Shown here: positions 16,176-24,398 of the stretch, piece after piece | Layout: each line of letters opens with the position of its first letter | How positions within the stretch are numbered: the first letter of the stretch is position 1 | Assembly: GCA_963657295.1 (NCBI GenBank) | Contig: CAVKMX010000001.1 | Coordinates: 3,850-67,849 of the forward strand | Source of the DNA: CAG-791 sp963657295 | GTDB lineage: Bacteria; Bacillota; Clostridia; Lachnospirales; Lachnospiraceae | DNA length: 64,000 nt | Reading direction: 5' to 3' | Notes under the pieces: generated by a model | Seen by the model: only the letters and a program-made list of their open reading frames with translations | Database searches by the model: none | What the model was told of the DNA's origin: nothing | Position numbers and translations under genes: made by a program

Positions 16176-17837
16176 TCAGAACATCGGTGCCGCCAGACGC
16201 AGCACGCATTGGAAAATGCGGACGAAGAGGTTCCGATTCCCCTCCGCATATTGCTCCGTCACCTCGCTGCTGCGTGCGATGGTCTGCTCCAGATCTGCCC
16301 TGACATCCAGGACCGCACCGCTGTGGTACATCACGCAGCCGTCCTCAAAATGATGATAGAGACTCCGGTAATCCAGATTGATCGTGCCGCAGGTTGCAAT
16401 GCGGTCGTCGCTCACACAGCACTTGGCATGGCAGAAGCCCGGCGTGAACTCATAGATGCGGACCCCCTTCCGCACCAGCTGCGCATAGTAGGAGCGCGTG
16501 AGCTGGTATGTAATCTTTTTATCCGGAATCCCGGGCGTGACGATCCGAACGTCTACGCCGCGCTCTGCGGCCAGCGTCAGACTCCTCGTCATCTCATCCG
16601 TGAGAATCAGATACGGCGTCACATAGTATATGTAGTTTTCCGCGGCGTTGGCGATGGACATGTAGACGTTCTCGCCGATCAGCTCCTCATCCAGCGGAGA
16701 GTCTGCATAGGGCTGCACAAAGCCCCTGCCGCAAGCAGCTGCCGTGCTCCGGCAGTCCGGCGTCTCCTCCTGCGCTCTCTTTTCCTCCGCATCCCTGCTG
16801 CCGTCCGTGTCCGGTCCCTCCGGCCTCACCCGCAGGTTCTCGTTCCACGCGGGATAGAACCTGCGATAATCCACATCCGACACGTCGGAGCGGTGAATGG
16901 CGTTCCACATTTCCAGAAAAATGGTGGTGAAGGTGTTCACCGCAGCTCCGGTTACCCGAAGGCCCGCATCCTTCCATTCCCCGTAGGGACTGGTCACGTG
17001 AAAATATTCATTGGCGAGGTTGTATCCGCCGGTGTAGGCAATGCTGCCGTCGATCACCGTGATCTTCCGGTGATCGCGGTTGTTCATAAAGACGCGCAGC
17101 CCCGGCAGGACCGGATTGAACACCCGCGTCTGGATGCCGTCCTCTCTCAGGCAGTCCTGGAACCGAAGTGAAATAAAGCCGATGCTCCCCACGTCGTCAT
17201 AGAACAGGCGCACATCCAGACCCTCGGCAGCCTTCTGCCGCAGCACCTCGTGCACTCTTGCAAAGGATTCCCGGTTCTCAATGGCAAAATACTCCATGAA
17301 AATATAGTGCCGCGCGTTCCGCAGATCCTCCAGCTGCTGCTCCAGCGCCTCGGCCGCGTCGCTGTAATACCGGCAGTCCTCCTCACTGTACAGCGGAAAG
17401 CCGCCTCTTCGCCACAGATACGAGGCAACCCCGGCAAAGGCAGGATCCTGCGCATGCAGTGCCGCCTGCGTTCCCTGCTCCTGGTGCAGATAGACGGACA
17501 GATGCTCGTCAATCCGCCGGAAGCGGTCGCTCATCGGCTTCGTCGCCGCCTTGCTCGCCATCAGGAACCACAGGATCACCCCCAGAACCGGAGCCGACGT
17601 GATGAGAACAATCCACGGAAGCTTCATGGACGTTGTGCTGTGGTGACCGTAAATCCGCAGCACGAGGACCACCGCCATCAATTCCACAACGAGATGGATC
17701 ACCGTAGAATAGCTGTCCAGCCACGACATCAGGAGATAGATGAAATAAATCTGTACAATTGCTGCCAGCGCCACAATGGTCATGCGGACCACGCCGTTCC
17801 CCGCATCCGTCTTGCGCTCCGAACGTATCCGGCTCAC
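16176..17837 (-). CDS. cls: Cardiolipin synthase (phospholipase D family)
   Basis: The enzyme joins phosphatidylglycerol units to form cardiolipin at the membrane. Three hydrophobic segments fill the first 100 or so residues, followed by two HKD motifs: H-R-K-I-T-V-I-D-G and H-A-K-C-C-V-S-D-D, each with a downstream G-G-Y-N or G-T-I-N-L-D motif. A charged, low-complexity insert of about 45 residues lies between the two domains. A GTG start at 17837 is preferred because it follows AGAGGTG and lies downstream of a TATAAT promoter whose start site is near 17885; the frame is open up to 17978 but that part would not be in the transcript. Confidence 0.88.
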   Translation of the reverse strand: MSRIRSERKTDAGNGVVRMTIVALAAIVQIYFIYLLMSWLDSYSTVIHLVVELMAVVLVLRIYGHHSTTSMKLPWIVLITSAPVLGVILWFLMASKAATKPMSDRFRRIDEHLSVYLHQEQGTQAALHAQDPAFAGVASYLWRRGGFPLYSEEDCRYYSDAAEALEQQLEDLRNARHYIFMEYFAIENRESFARVHEVLRQKAAEGLDVRLFYDDVGSIGFISLRFQDCLREDGIQTRVFNPVLPGLRVFMNNRDHRKITVIDGSIAYTGGYNLANEYFHVTSPYGEWKDAGLRVTGAAVNTFTTIFLEMWNAIHRSDVSDVDYRRFYPAWNENLRVRPEGPDTDGSRDAEEKRAQEETPDCRSTAAACGRGFVQPYADSPLDEELIGENVYMSIANAAENYIYYVTPYLILTDEMTRSLTLAAERGVDVRIVTPGIPDKKITYQLTRSYYAQLVRKGVRIYEFTPGFCHAKCCVSDDRIATCGTINLDYRSLYHHFEDGCVMYHSGAVLDVRADLEQTIARSSEVTEQYAEGNRNLFVRIFQCVLRLAAPMF

Positions 17838-17869
17838 TCTCTCATCACCTCTTTGAATGCTGTCTGCTG

Positions 17870-17899
17870 TTGGTGTATGCTGTCTCAGGACATTATACT
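17870..17899 (+). promoter_or_regulatory. Promoter of the divergent SDR gene
   Basis: TTGGTG (17870-17875) and TATACT (17894-17899) are 18 bases apart and about 45 bases before the SDR start. The -10 box overlaps the -10 box of the minus-strand promoter. Confidence 0.55.
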
Positions 17900-17921
17900 G
17901 TTTCAGCAGAATTTTGTGTAA
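17892..17921 (-). promoter_or_regulatory. Promoter of cardiolipin synthase
   Basis: A perfect TATAAT (plus 17892-17897) with a weak TTACAC (17916-17921) at 18-base spacing. It is face to face with the SDR promoter. Confidence 0.55.
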
Positions 17922-17944
17922 CTCTTCCAGGAAAGGAGAACCGC

Positions 17945-18757
17945 ATGCGCAATCCCGCTGTTCCTCATAAGCTGGCAATGATAACCGGGGCCTCCCGCGG
18001 CATCGGGAGGGCCGCTGCCGCAGCGCTGGCTGCCGACGGATGGGACCTCATTGCAGTCTGCCGCCGTTCCGCCTTGCCGCTCCGGAGCCTTGCCGCAGAG
18101 CTTACCGCGCGGTTCGGCATTTCTGTCCGGACAGAGCTCTGTGACCTTGGATGCTCAGCCGAGGTGACGGACCTTTTCCAAAGGCTGGCTGCTGACAGTC
18201 TGGTGCCGTCCCTGCTGGTGAACAACGCCGGCATCGCGCACATCGGTCTTCTGCAGGAGATGACCGATGCGCAATGGGAGGAACTGATCCGGACGGATCT
18301 TTCCTCCGTCTTCTACACCTGCCGTGCGGTCATTCCCCTGTTCCTGCGCCGGGATACCGCAGCTGCGGACACCCCCGTACAGGGCGGCAGCGTTCTCCCT
18401 CTTCCCTCGGAGGACTGCCCGGGGCGCATCATCAACATTTCCTCGGTGTGGGGCGTCGTCGGCGCCTCCTGCGAGGTGGCCTACTCCGCCGCAAAGGGCG
18501 GCGTCAATGCCTTCACCCGGGCGCTTGCCAAGGAGCTGGCGCCCTCCCGCATTCCGGTCAATGCGCTCGCCTTCGGCTGCATTGACACCGAGATGAACCG
18601 GCATCTCTCCGACGAGGAGAAGGCCGCCCTCGCAGAGGAAATCCCCGCAGGACGCTTCGCCCTCCCGGAGGAGGCCGCTGCCGCCGTTGTGCAGCTCGCC
18701 CATGCGCCGTCATATCTCACGGGGCAGGTCATCTCCATGGACGGCGGCTGGATCTGA
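17945..18757 (+). CDS. SDR oxidoreductase, FabG-like
   Basis: The 270-residue protein has the T-G-A-S-R-G-I-G cofactor loop, N-N-A-G, the catalytic I-N-I-S-S and Y-S-A-A-K motifs, and the terminal S-M-D-G-G-W-I seen in 3-oxoacyl-ACP reductases. AGGAAAGGAG precedes the ATG. An unusual feature is a roughly 20-residue insertion just before the I-I-N-I-S-S strand. Because it stands alone, divergent from cls and away from other fatty acid genes, the substrate is uncertain; fabG paralogue or another ketoreductase are equally possible. The 3' end adjoins the hsdS relic on the other strand. Confidence 0.75.
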   Translation: MRNPAVPHKLAMITGASRGIGRAAAAALAADGWDLIAVCRRSALPLRSLAAELTARFGISVRTELCDLGCSAEVTDLFQRLAADSLVPSLLVNNAGIAHIGLLQEMTDAQWEELIRTDLSSVFYTCRAVIPLFLRRDTAAADTPVQGGSVLPLPSEDCPGRIINISSVWGVVGASCEVAYSAAKGGVNAFTRALAKELAPSRIPVNALAFGCIDTEMNRHLSDEEKAALAEEIPAGRFALPEEAAAAVVQLAHAPSYLTGQVISMDGGWI

Positions 18758-18769
18758 GCCGCCGTTCTT

Positions 18770-18975
18770 TTCGGGCAAAGCTCCTGAATCAGCTCATCCA
18801 GCCTGCTCATGCGTCCTCACCGCCTTCCTTCGGTTCTGAATCACTAACCTCCGTGAGCGATTCACCATCCGTTATTCCCGTTGCTTCTGCCTGTTCCAAC
18901 AATACCCTGTCATTATCCTTATTCCTCGTCAATATTCCAAATTCTTTATAAAGTTCCGATTCACTCAATCCGCCA
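18770..18975 (-). pseudogene. Relic of a type I restriction-modification hsdS gene and the tail of its upstream neighbour
   Basis: An ATG at 18810 opens a frame reading M-S-R-L-D-E-L-I-Q-E-L-C-P, the standard N-terminus of clostridial HsdS specificity subunits, but the similarity ends after 13 codons at the 3' end of the SDR gene. The ATG overlaps the TGA (18807-18809) of an upstream frame of about 54 codons with no visible start, ending in an acidic tail (E-P-K-E-G-G-E-D-A). That frame may be the tail of hsdM or another gene of the locus and was not recognised. The ATGA coupling is typical of intact operons, so this looks like a deletion scar. Confidence 0.55.
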
Positions 18976-19510
18976 TCTCCTGCCAATCTTCCTTCGTCAT
19001 CAGGCTGACATGACCTGTTCGCTTTTCATGCATCAGCGGCACATCCACATTCTCTGATTTCCACTGATACTTGAATCCGCATTTTTTCTGGACACGCTTG
19101 GACTTCGTGTTGCCTTCATAATAGCCGATCCAAACTTTCTGCATACCGCAGTCCTCAAAAGCATGGCGGAGCATTTCCTTCACAGCTTCCGGCATGATGC
19201 CCTGACCCCAGAACGGTTTTCCGAGCCAGTAGCCCATCTCGCATTCATCGTCCCGGTCGGTCATGTCGGTATACCCGTTCAGCTTCAATTCGATTGCTCC
19301 TATAGCCTTGCCGTCTTCTTTAAAGCAGACAGCATAAGCCTCTTTGCCGTTAAAGACGTTTTTTATCACATCGCGGCTCTCATCCAAACTCTGATGGGCA
19401 GGCCACCCGGCAATCGGTCCCACATCGGGATCGCTGGCGTATTTGTATAAATCCTCTGCATCGCTTTCTTCCCAGCGGCGCAGAACAAGACGCTCGGTTT
19501 TCAATGTCAT
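18965..19510 (-). CDS. GNAT-family N-acetyltransferase (RimJ/RimL type)
   Basis: The protein begins L-K-T-E-R-L-V-L-R-R-W, the usual start of RimJ/RimL-like acetyltransferases, and has the acetyl-CoA loop segment Y-W-L-G-K-P-F-W-G-Q-G-I-M-P-E-A-V and N-T-K-S-K-R-V-Q-K-K-C-G-F. The length is 181 residues. AGGAGCGAAC precedes the ATG at 19510. The substrate is unknown; it may be a ribosomal protein, an antibiotic or a small amine. The gene and its flanks are visibly richer in A and T than the neighbouring genes, which together with the hsdS relic suggests acquired DNA. Confidence 0.82.
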   Translation of the reverse strand: MTLKTERLVLRRWEESDAEDLYKYASDPDVGPIAGWPAHQSLDESRDVIKNVFNGKEAYAVCFKEDGKAIGAIELKLNGYTDMTDRDDECEMGYWLGKPFWGQGIMPEAVKEMLRHAFEDCGMQKVWIGYYEGNTKSKRVQKKCGFKYQWKSENVDVPLMHEKRTGHVSLMTKEDWQEMAD

Positions 19511-19600
19511 TAGTTCGCTCCTATATCTTCTTCTGTGGCATATTTTATAATCATATGATTTTTCTCCTCTCATTCTCCGAGGTGTCTATGTTTTTTTGTT

Positions 19601-19723
19601 TCACAGATTGCTGCCCAGTTCTTTCAACTCAGAAATTGCCTCTTCGTTATTACTCAAGTCCGTTCTGTCGCTCGCAGAATATGATTTCATAAACAGAACA
19701 TCCCAGGACAGGTAATCTGCCAT
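19601..19723 (-). CDS. Doubtful 40-residue open frame in an AT-richer gap
   Basis: A short frame starting M-A-D-Y-L-S-W-D-V-L-F-M with only a weak AGAGACG upstream. The first dozen residues resemble the D-Y-L-S-W-D-E-Y-F-M start of dCMP deaminases, but nothing downstream supports that. It may be a gene remnant. The rest of the gap between 19511 and 19806 holds no feature that can be supported. Confidence 0.2.
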   Translation of the reverse strand: MADYLSWDVLFMKSYSASDRTDLSNNEEAISELKELGSNL

Positions 19724-19806
19724 GCAGTTCGTCTCTTTCCTGCTCTTTCCTTGTATCAATCATCTGTTCTCTGCGCCCTTTGCGGCCCTTGTCCGTCCTG
19801 CCGTCC

Positions 19807-20766
19807 TCACGTCAGGAACCTTTTCCGCATCTGTGTGAGGTACCGGAGCATTGCCTGATGTTCTGCAGGATCGTCCGCCGTGCCGAAGCCGCCGCTCTTT
19901 TCCGCATGCTCCCCCTCCGAATGGTACTCTCCGAAGCGGGCTGTTGCCTCGTTCTGCGGATTTCTCCAGTTGTCCCAGCGCTCGGTGCGCACCTCCCTGC
20001 TGAAGGTGCAGTTCATCCAGTACGAAGCGCCGTTCTCCCGCCAGGGCCGGCCGAGATAGACCGTATCCGGAGGACAGCTTCCCTTCACAACGCATCGATA
20101 GAACAGATACCCATGACGTGCCGCGGGCGTGCTGGGTGCCGTGATGTAACAGATTTCCCTCCCGTGCGGCAGAGGTTCCAGGCGGCACTGATCAAAGACA
20201 GCGTCTGCGCCGCCGAAGATGAAATCGATGTTCCCGGCGATCCGGCAGTTCAGATAGTACTGCCGGGTATTCCTGCGCGGTCTGTTCTCCCCCGGTCCCC
20301 GGAAGCCGTTCGGTTCCCGCTCCCTCCGGGGCAGGGGTGCCGTAAAGAGCGTATCCTGGTTGCCCAGCAGAGCGACCTTCTCCATGAAGACCTCCTGCGC
20401 ATCCGCATAGACTGCCAGTGCCTGCCCGGCCTTTTCTCCGTCCCCCGCCGTATTCTCTACGGTGAGATTGCGCACCCTCGCCTTCCCGCCGCCAAGGAAC
20501 AGCGTCTGCGAGCGGAAGGTTCCTGTCTTCTCCTCCCCCGGCCACGGATCCAGCCCCCCACAGGCGGACGTGAGGATTGTCCCGTCCGTGCTCTCCCCCT
20601 CGATGATGTAATCCTCCAGCTCAATGAAAGGCCTCTCACGGTAGATTCCGTTCCTGAGGCGGAAGCGCACCGGCTCCTGCGGATTCGCGCTGCAGGCATT
20701 GACTGCTTCAGTCAGGCTTTGGTAATCCCCCTCGCCGCTCCTCGAAATGAAAATTTCCCTGTACAT
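19807..20766 (-). CDS. Pectinesterase (carbohydrate esterase family 8)
   Basis: The enzyme removes methyl groups from galacturonate residues. The right-handed beta-helix motifs are present: G-N-Q-D-T-L-F, G-N-I-D-F-I-F-G with the catalytic Asp, and L-G-R-P-W with the substrate-binding Arg. The 319-residue protein starts directly with the fold and has no signal peptide or lipobox, so it should act on imported oligogalacturonides in the cytoplasm. GGAGAGAG precedes the ATG. A terminator at 20834-20884 separates it from the isomerase-LacI-GH28 group upstream. Confidence 0.92.
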   Translation of the reverse strand: MYREIFISRSGEGDYQSLTEAVNACSANPQEPVRFRLRNGIYRERPFIELEDYIIEGESTDGTILTSACGGLDPWPGEEKTGTFRSQTLFLGGGKARVRNLTVENTAGDGEKAGQALAVYADAQEVFMEKVALLGNQDTLFTAPLPRREREPNGFRGPGENRPRRNTRQYYLNCRIAGNIDFIFGGADAVFDQCRLEPLPHGREICYITAPSTPAARHGYLFYRCVVKGSCPPDTVYLGRPWRENGASYWMNCTFSREVRTERWDNWRNPQNEATARFGEYHSEGEHAEKSGGFGTADDPAEHQAMLRYLTQMRKRFLT

Positions 20767-20833
20767 TCCACTCTCTCCTTATCCTGCGGGTCTCTGCGCT
20801 CCCTGCCGAAAACTGGCTGCCGCACCGTGACGG

Positions 20834-20884
20834 TAAAAATCCCTCAGGAGCCGCCGCAGCCGATCTGCGGTACTCCCGAGGGAT
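20834..20884 (-). terminator. Intrinsic terminator after the isomerase gene
   Basis: ATCCCTC-GGAG...CTCC-GAGGGAT with an inner CCGC/GCGG helix is followed by TTTTTA on the minus strand, immediately downstream of the sugar isomerase gene. Confidence 0.75.
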
Positions 20885-20900
20885 ACCCGATGCAATGCCT

Positions 20901-21722
20901 TTACATTGCCTTCATGAAGGCAATGTCCTCTGCAACGCAGGAGTGGTTGACATGCTCGCGCAGGAGCGTGACATTGCGGTCCTGACGGTGCAGCCATTTT
21001 GAAATCTCATCGAACCGCAGACAGCCCGTGCCCAGAGGCATTGTCGTAAATGTGTCGTAGTCATTGGTGATGCCGTAGACAAAGTCCTTGATGTGCAGTG
21101 CGGTCACCCTCGGTCCGATTACCGAAAGCCAGTCCCTCCACAGCTGTTCCTGCTCCGGAATTTTCTCATATTCCAGCAGATTCGCCGCATCAAAGATAAA
21201 GCGGAAATGGCTTTCATCTCCGACCAGATCTATCAGATGCTGTGCCTCGTCCGGACTGTTGAGCGGATGCCAGTAGACCGGCTCCACCGCGAACACGGCA
21301 TCCTCCCGGGCCGCCGCCTCCGCAATGCGCAGGATGCTGTCCTCCATGAAGCCGCACCGTCTCCTGCTCTCCTCCTTGTCCAGGTGAAGATACGAGGTCT
21401 CGCTGCCCACGCAGAGAGCTCCCAGCTCCTTCTGCAGCTTCAGAACGCGGCATACATTCTCCACCGCAGCCCTTCGCTTCTCCGCATCCGGAACACTCAG
21501 ATCCTGGTAGCACCCCAGCACGGTGATTTCCAGGCCTCTCTGTGCGAAGCTCTCACGAATCTCCCGGATCTGATCCGGCGTAATGTCCTGATAATTGCTG
21601 ATCCCTGTGATTGCCTTCGGCATGGCAACCTGTGCTGCCTCGAACCCCTGCCGCTGCAGGAGGTCCGCCAGCCGTTCGGCCGAATGCTTGCCGTAATCAT
21701 GTGCCCGACACCCAACTTTCAT
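20901..21722 (-). CDS. Sugar phosphate isomerase/epimerase family protein
   Basis: The 273-residue protein has the xylose isomerase-like TIM-barrel pattern, with an N-terminal K-V-G-C-R-A-H-D-Y-G, E-P-V-Y-W-H-P metal-ligand Glu in the middle, I-F-D-A-A-N-L-L and H-I-K-D-F-V-Y-G near the C-terminus. AGGAGGAC precedes the ATG and the gene overlaps the end of the LacI gene by 26 bases. The reaction cannot be read from sequence; its place in a pectin operon suggests an isomerisation of a uronate or a deoxy sugar acid. Confidence 0.8.
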   Translation of the reverse strand: MKVGCRAHDYGKHSAERLADLLQRQGFEAAQVAMPKAITGISNYQDITPDQIREIRESFAQRGLEITVLGCYQDLSVPDAEKRRAAVENVCRVLKLQKELGALCVGSETSYLHLDKEESRRRCGFMEDSILRIAEAAAREDAVFAVEPVYWHPLNSPDEAQHLIDLVGDESHFRFIFDAANLLEYEKIPEQEQLWRDWLSVIGPRVTALHIKDFVYGITNDYDTFTTMPLGTGCLRFDEISKWLHRQDRNVTLLREHVNHSCVAEDIAFMKAM

Positions 21723-22758
21723 TTTTGTCCTCCTGATTCAGTGTCCTCACGGACTCCCGCTCCACCAGCTTGTTGTCCAGATAGACCCTTGCATTGTCAA
21801 TGATGCCCGACTCCATCCGCTTCACCAGAATTTTCGTTCCCTCTCTGGCCAGATCTCCCATGTTGCGCTCAATGGTGGTCAGCCGCATGTTGCCGAAGGA
21901 CGACATATTCCAGTTGTCGAAGCCGATCAGGGAAACGTCATCCGGCACGTCCAGCCCCTTTTCCTGCACCGCCGCCTTCGCGGCAAACGCCATCTCATCG
22001 TTGAAGCACAGGATGGCCGTCGGCAGCGGATCCATCGTCAGAATGCGCCTGGCCGCCGCGTATCCGCTGGAATACCGGTAATTTCCCGTCTCGATATGAA
22101 CTCCATCCGGGTCCAGTCCGTGCTTGAGCATGGAATTGCGCCAGCCGATGTGGCGAAGGCTCGTGGAATCCAGTCCCTGTATGCCCTCAATCACCGCGAT
22201 TCTGCGGTGACCTCGGTCCAGGAGATAATCCATTCCCCGCTCCATCGCCTTGGCCTCATCCGTCACGACATTCGGAATGTTGTACGGGACAATGCGGCAG
22301 ATGGCGACCACCGGAATTTCCTTCTCCAGCACCTCATCGATGAAGGCGCTGTCCTCCGTTCTCTGGGAGAGCACGATGATGCCGTCGTAGAAGCTGGGGT
22401 TCAGCTCCCCCTTCTGATGCATGTCAATTCCCTTGACCACCACATTGTAGCGGCTTCCGACCACATCGTATACACCCGTGAGCACATCGTGCAGAACGAA
22501 CGGGGAGGTCATTTTGCTGATGGTGGAGAAATAAACGCCGATCGTATACGACCGGGACATTTTCAGCTGGACTGCCGCCTGGTTGGGAATGTAGCCCATC
22601 TCCTTTGCGATGTTCAGTATCTTCTGCTTGTTCTCCGAGTGTCCTGCGCTGACGTTGTTCAGCGCTCTTGATACCGTTGAATAGGAAACCCCGGCGCGTT
22701 TTGCTATATCCTTGATTGTAACCGGCATTTTCGCTTTGCTCCTGCTGCCCTTCCTCAT
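21697..22758 (-). CDS. LacI-family transcriptional regulator, probable pectin-regulon repressor
   Basis: The N-terminal helix-turn-helix reads V-T-I-K-D-I-A-K-R-A-G-V-S-Y-S-T-V-S-R-A, followed by the hinge and the periplasmic-binding-protein-like effector domain with N-D-E-M-A-F-A-A and L-I-G-F-D-N-W. The gene overlaps the GH28 stop by four bases (ATGA), so 22758 is used although 22728 would also give a complete domain. Three LacI-type palindromes in the window (8101, 28119, 28336) mark its likely targets. The effector is probably an unsaturated uronate or 2-keto-3-deoxygluconate, by analogy with other pectin regulators. Confidence 0.9.
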   Translation of the reverse strand: MRKGSRSKAKMPVTIKDIAKRAGVSYSTVSRALNNVSAGHSENKQKILNIAKEMGYIPNQAAVQLKMSRSYTIGVYFSTISKMTSPFVLHDVLTGVYDVVGSRYNVVVKGIDMHQKGELNPSFYDGIIVLSQRTEDSAFIDEVLEKEIPVVAICRIVPYNIPNVVTDEAKAMERGMDYLLDRGHRRIAVIEGIQGLDSTSLRHIGWRNSMLKHGLDPDGVHIETGNYRYSSGYAAARRILTMDPLPTAILCFNDEMAFAAKAAVQEKGLDVPDDVSLIGFDNWNMSSFGNMRLTTIERNMGDLAREGTKILVKRMESGIIDNARVYLDNKLVERESVRTLNQEDKNESWVSGT

Positions 22759-24311
22759 TCGCGCAGCAGATGATCTACCTGCTCCGTCACAATGGCTTCT
22801 CCTTTTTGCCCGCTGACTGCCACATCCTTCAGCACCAGGGTGTCAACGTTGTTGGCATAGATGCCGAGGCGGCAGTCCTCCCCCAGTCCGTCCATCATGG
22901 CGATCTGTCCCGGCTCTGCGTCCGCTGCATAGGTCACCTGCACGTGCTCCATCTCCACGCAGCCGATTTTCCGCTCCGGCAGCCCGTAGAAAAAGGCCGC
23001 CGCCAGATGGCAGTTCGACGCATTGATGCGGCGGAAGACAAGGTGCCGGATCTCCGGCGTTCTCTCATCCACGGGAAGGCTCTCCCTCGTCTGCACATAC
23101 TCCGTATGTCCGTCCGGATCACAGAAATAAAAGCAATTCACCACAAAGGGCGTCTTCACCTGATCCATGCGGATGTTCTCGAACACGATTTCGTCCAGAA
23201 CCGCGTCCTTTCCTCTTCCTCTTCGCGTCTTGATCCGCAGTCCGCGGTCCGTATGCAGGAAACAGCAGTCCCGCACCGTCATTCTCCGCACACCGCCGGC
23301 CATCTCACTTCCCACCGTGATGGAGCCGTGCCCGTCCCGCATGCAGCATTGACGGATCACCAGATCCTCACAGGCTCTTCTGTACCGGCGTCCCATATAA
23401 ATCTTCCCGGACTTCACCGCAATGCAGTCGTCTCCGACGGAGATGCGGACTCCGACAATCTCCACATCATGGCAGGATTCCGGATCCAGACCGTCTGTGT
23501 TGGGCGAATTGGCCGGGCCGGTAATCTGCATATCCACGAACCGGAGGTGATCCGAGAAATACGGATGCACGTTCCAGCTGGGGCTGTTCTGTATATGGAT
23601 GCCCTGTACGGTCACGTTTTCACAGCGGTTTAAGAATAGCATTCTCGGCCGGAATGCGATAACCCTTTTTTTGGGATCCTTCCACCAATCCTCAAAGGAG
23701 GCATTCCCGTCCACGGTTCCCTGTCCGTAGATCACCACGTTCTGCACCCCGATTCCGGTGATCAGCGACGCAAAGCAGTCCAGCGGATTTCCCTCCCAGG
23801 TTCCGAGGTTGTACTCCTCCGTCTCATCATAGCTGTCAATGATCCCCTTCAGGACCGCGAATTTCCTTCGGTCGGTTTCTCCCCGGAGCACCGCTCCCTG
23901 CGCCAGCTCCAGACGGATATCGCTCTTGAGGAACAGACTGGTGATCCGATACGTCCCTTCCGGAATCAGCACGCGGCTGTCCTTCGGGCAGCTCATGATG
24001 GCTGCCTGAATGAAATGCGTGTCATTCTGCACTCCGTCTCCCCTTGCGCCGAAATCGCGGACATTCAGGGTCACGAATTCCCTTTCTGTCCGGAGCGTCA
24101 GCGTCTCCTCCTCCTCCTGCGCATCCTTTACACAGATTGTGTAATCGGTCTGCGGCTTCAGGTCATAAATGCTGACAATCGTGCGCCTGGTTGTCAGCTT
24201 CCGTTTCCCGTTGACATGGATGGACCGCTCCCGGTCCGACTCATAGATGCTCCCGTCCTCAATTTCCAGTGTGACACATCTGGCCGTCTGAAAAATAATT
24301 TTCACTTTCAT
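22755..24311 (-). CDS. Polygalacturonase (glycoside hydrolase family 28)
   Basis: GH28 enzymes hydrolyse galacturonan. The family signature residues are in order: N-T-D-G-L-D, D-D-C-I-A-V-K-S-G, G-H-G-S-I-T-V-G-S-E and R-I-K-T-R-R-G-R-G. A short N-terminal beta domain of about 80 residues precedes the beta-helix, which begins with the D-F-G-A-R-G-D-G motif. The start at 24311 is set by GAGGAAAG; the frame is open upstream through the terminator. No signal peptide is seen, so it should work in the cytoplasm, probably as an exo-acting enzyme on short oligomers. It has no room for its own promoter after the terminator at 24346. Confidence 0.92.
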   Translation of the reverse strand: MKVKIIFQTARCVTLEIEDGSIYESDRERSIHVNGKRKLTTRRTIVSIYDLKPQTDYTICVKDAQEEEETLTLRTEREFVTLNVRDFGARGDGVQNDTHFIQAAIMSCPKDSRVLIPEGTYRITSLFLKSDIRLELAQGAVLRGETDRRKFAVLKGIIDSYDETEEYNLGTWEGNPLDCFASLITGIGVQNVVIYGQGTVDGNASFEDWWKDPKKRVIAFRPRMLFLNRCENVTVQGIHIQNSPSWNVHPYFSDHLRFVDMQITGPANSPNTDGLDPESCHDVEIVGVRISVGDDCIAVKSGKIYMGRRYRRACEDLVIRQCCMRDGHGSITVGSEMAGGVRRMTVRDCCFLHTDRGLRIKTRRGRGKDAVLDEIVFENIRMDQVKTPFVVNCFYFCDPDGHTEYVQTRESLPVDERTPEIRHLVFRRINASNCHLAAAFFYGLPERKIGCVEMEHVQVTYAADAEPGQIAMMDGLGEDCRLGIYANNVDTLVLKDVAVSGQKGEAIVTEQVDHLLRE

Positions 24312-24345
24312 AGCTTTCCTCTGTATGCCGCAGTTTCCTGCCGAT

Positions 24346-24377
24346 GAAAAAAGGGAACCCTCATATTGAGGATTCCC
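24346..24377 (-). terminator. Intrinsic terminator after the ABC permease genes
   Basis: GGGAATCCTC/GAGGGTTCCC followed by TTTTTT on the minus strand, between the MalG-type permease and GH28. Since GH28 has no clear promoter of its own, some read-through is likely. Confidence 0.88.
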
Positions 24378-24398
24378 CGAAGATTTCGAACGAAGCAA

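Noticed and set aside
17759..17944. N-terminal extension of the plus-strand SDR protein
   Set aside because: The extension overlaps the cls coding region and both promoters; the Rossmann fold starts right after the ATG at 17945 with AGGAAAGGAG.
17838..17978. Longer cardiolipin synthase from ATG 17978
   Set aside because: The extra codons lie upstream of the TATAAT promoter and overlap the start of the divergent SDR gene.
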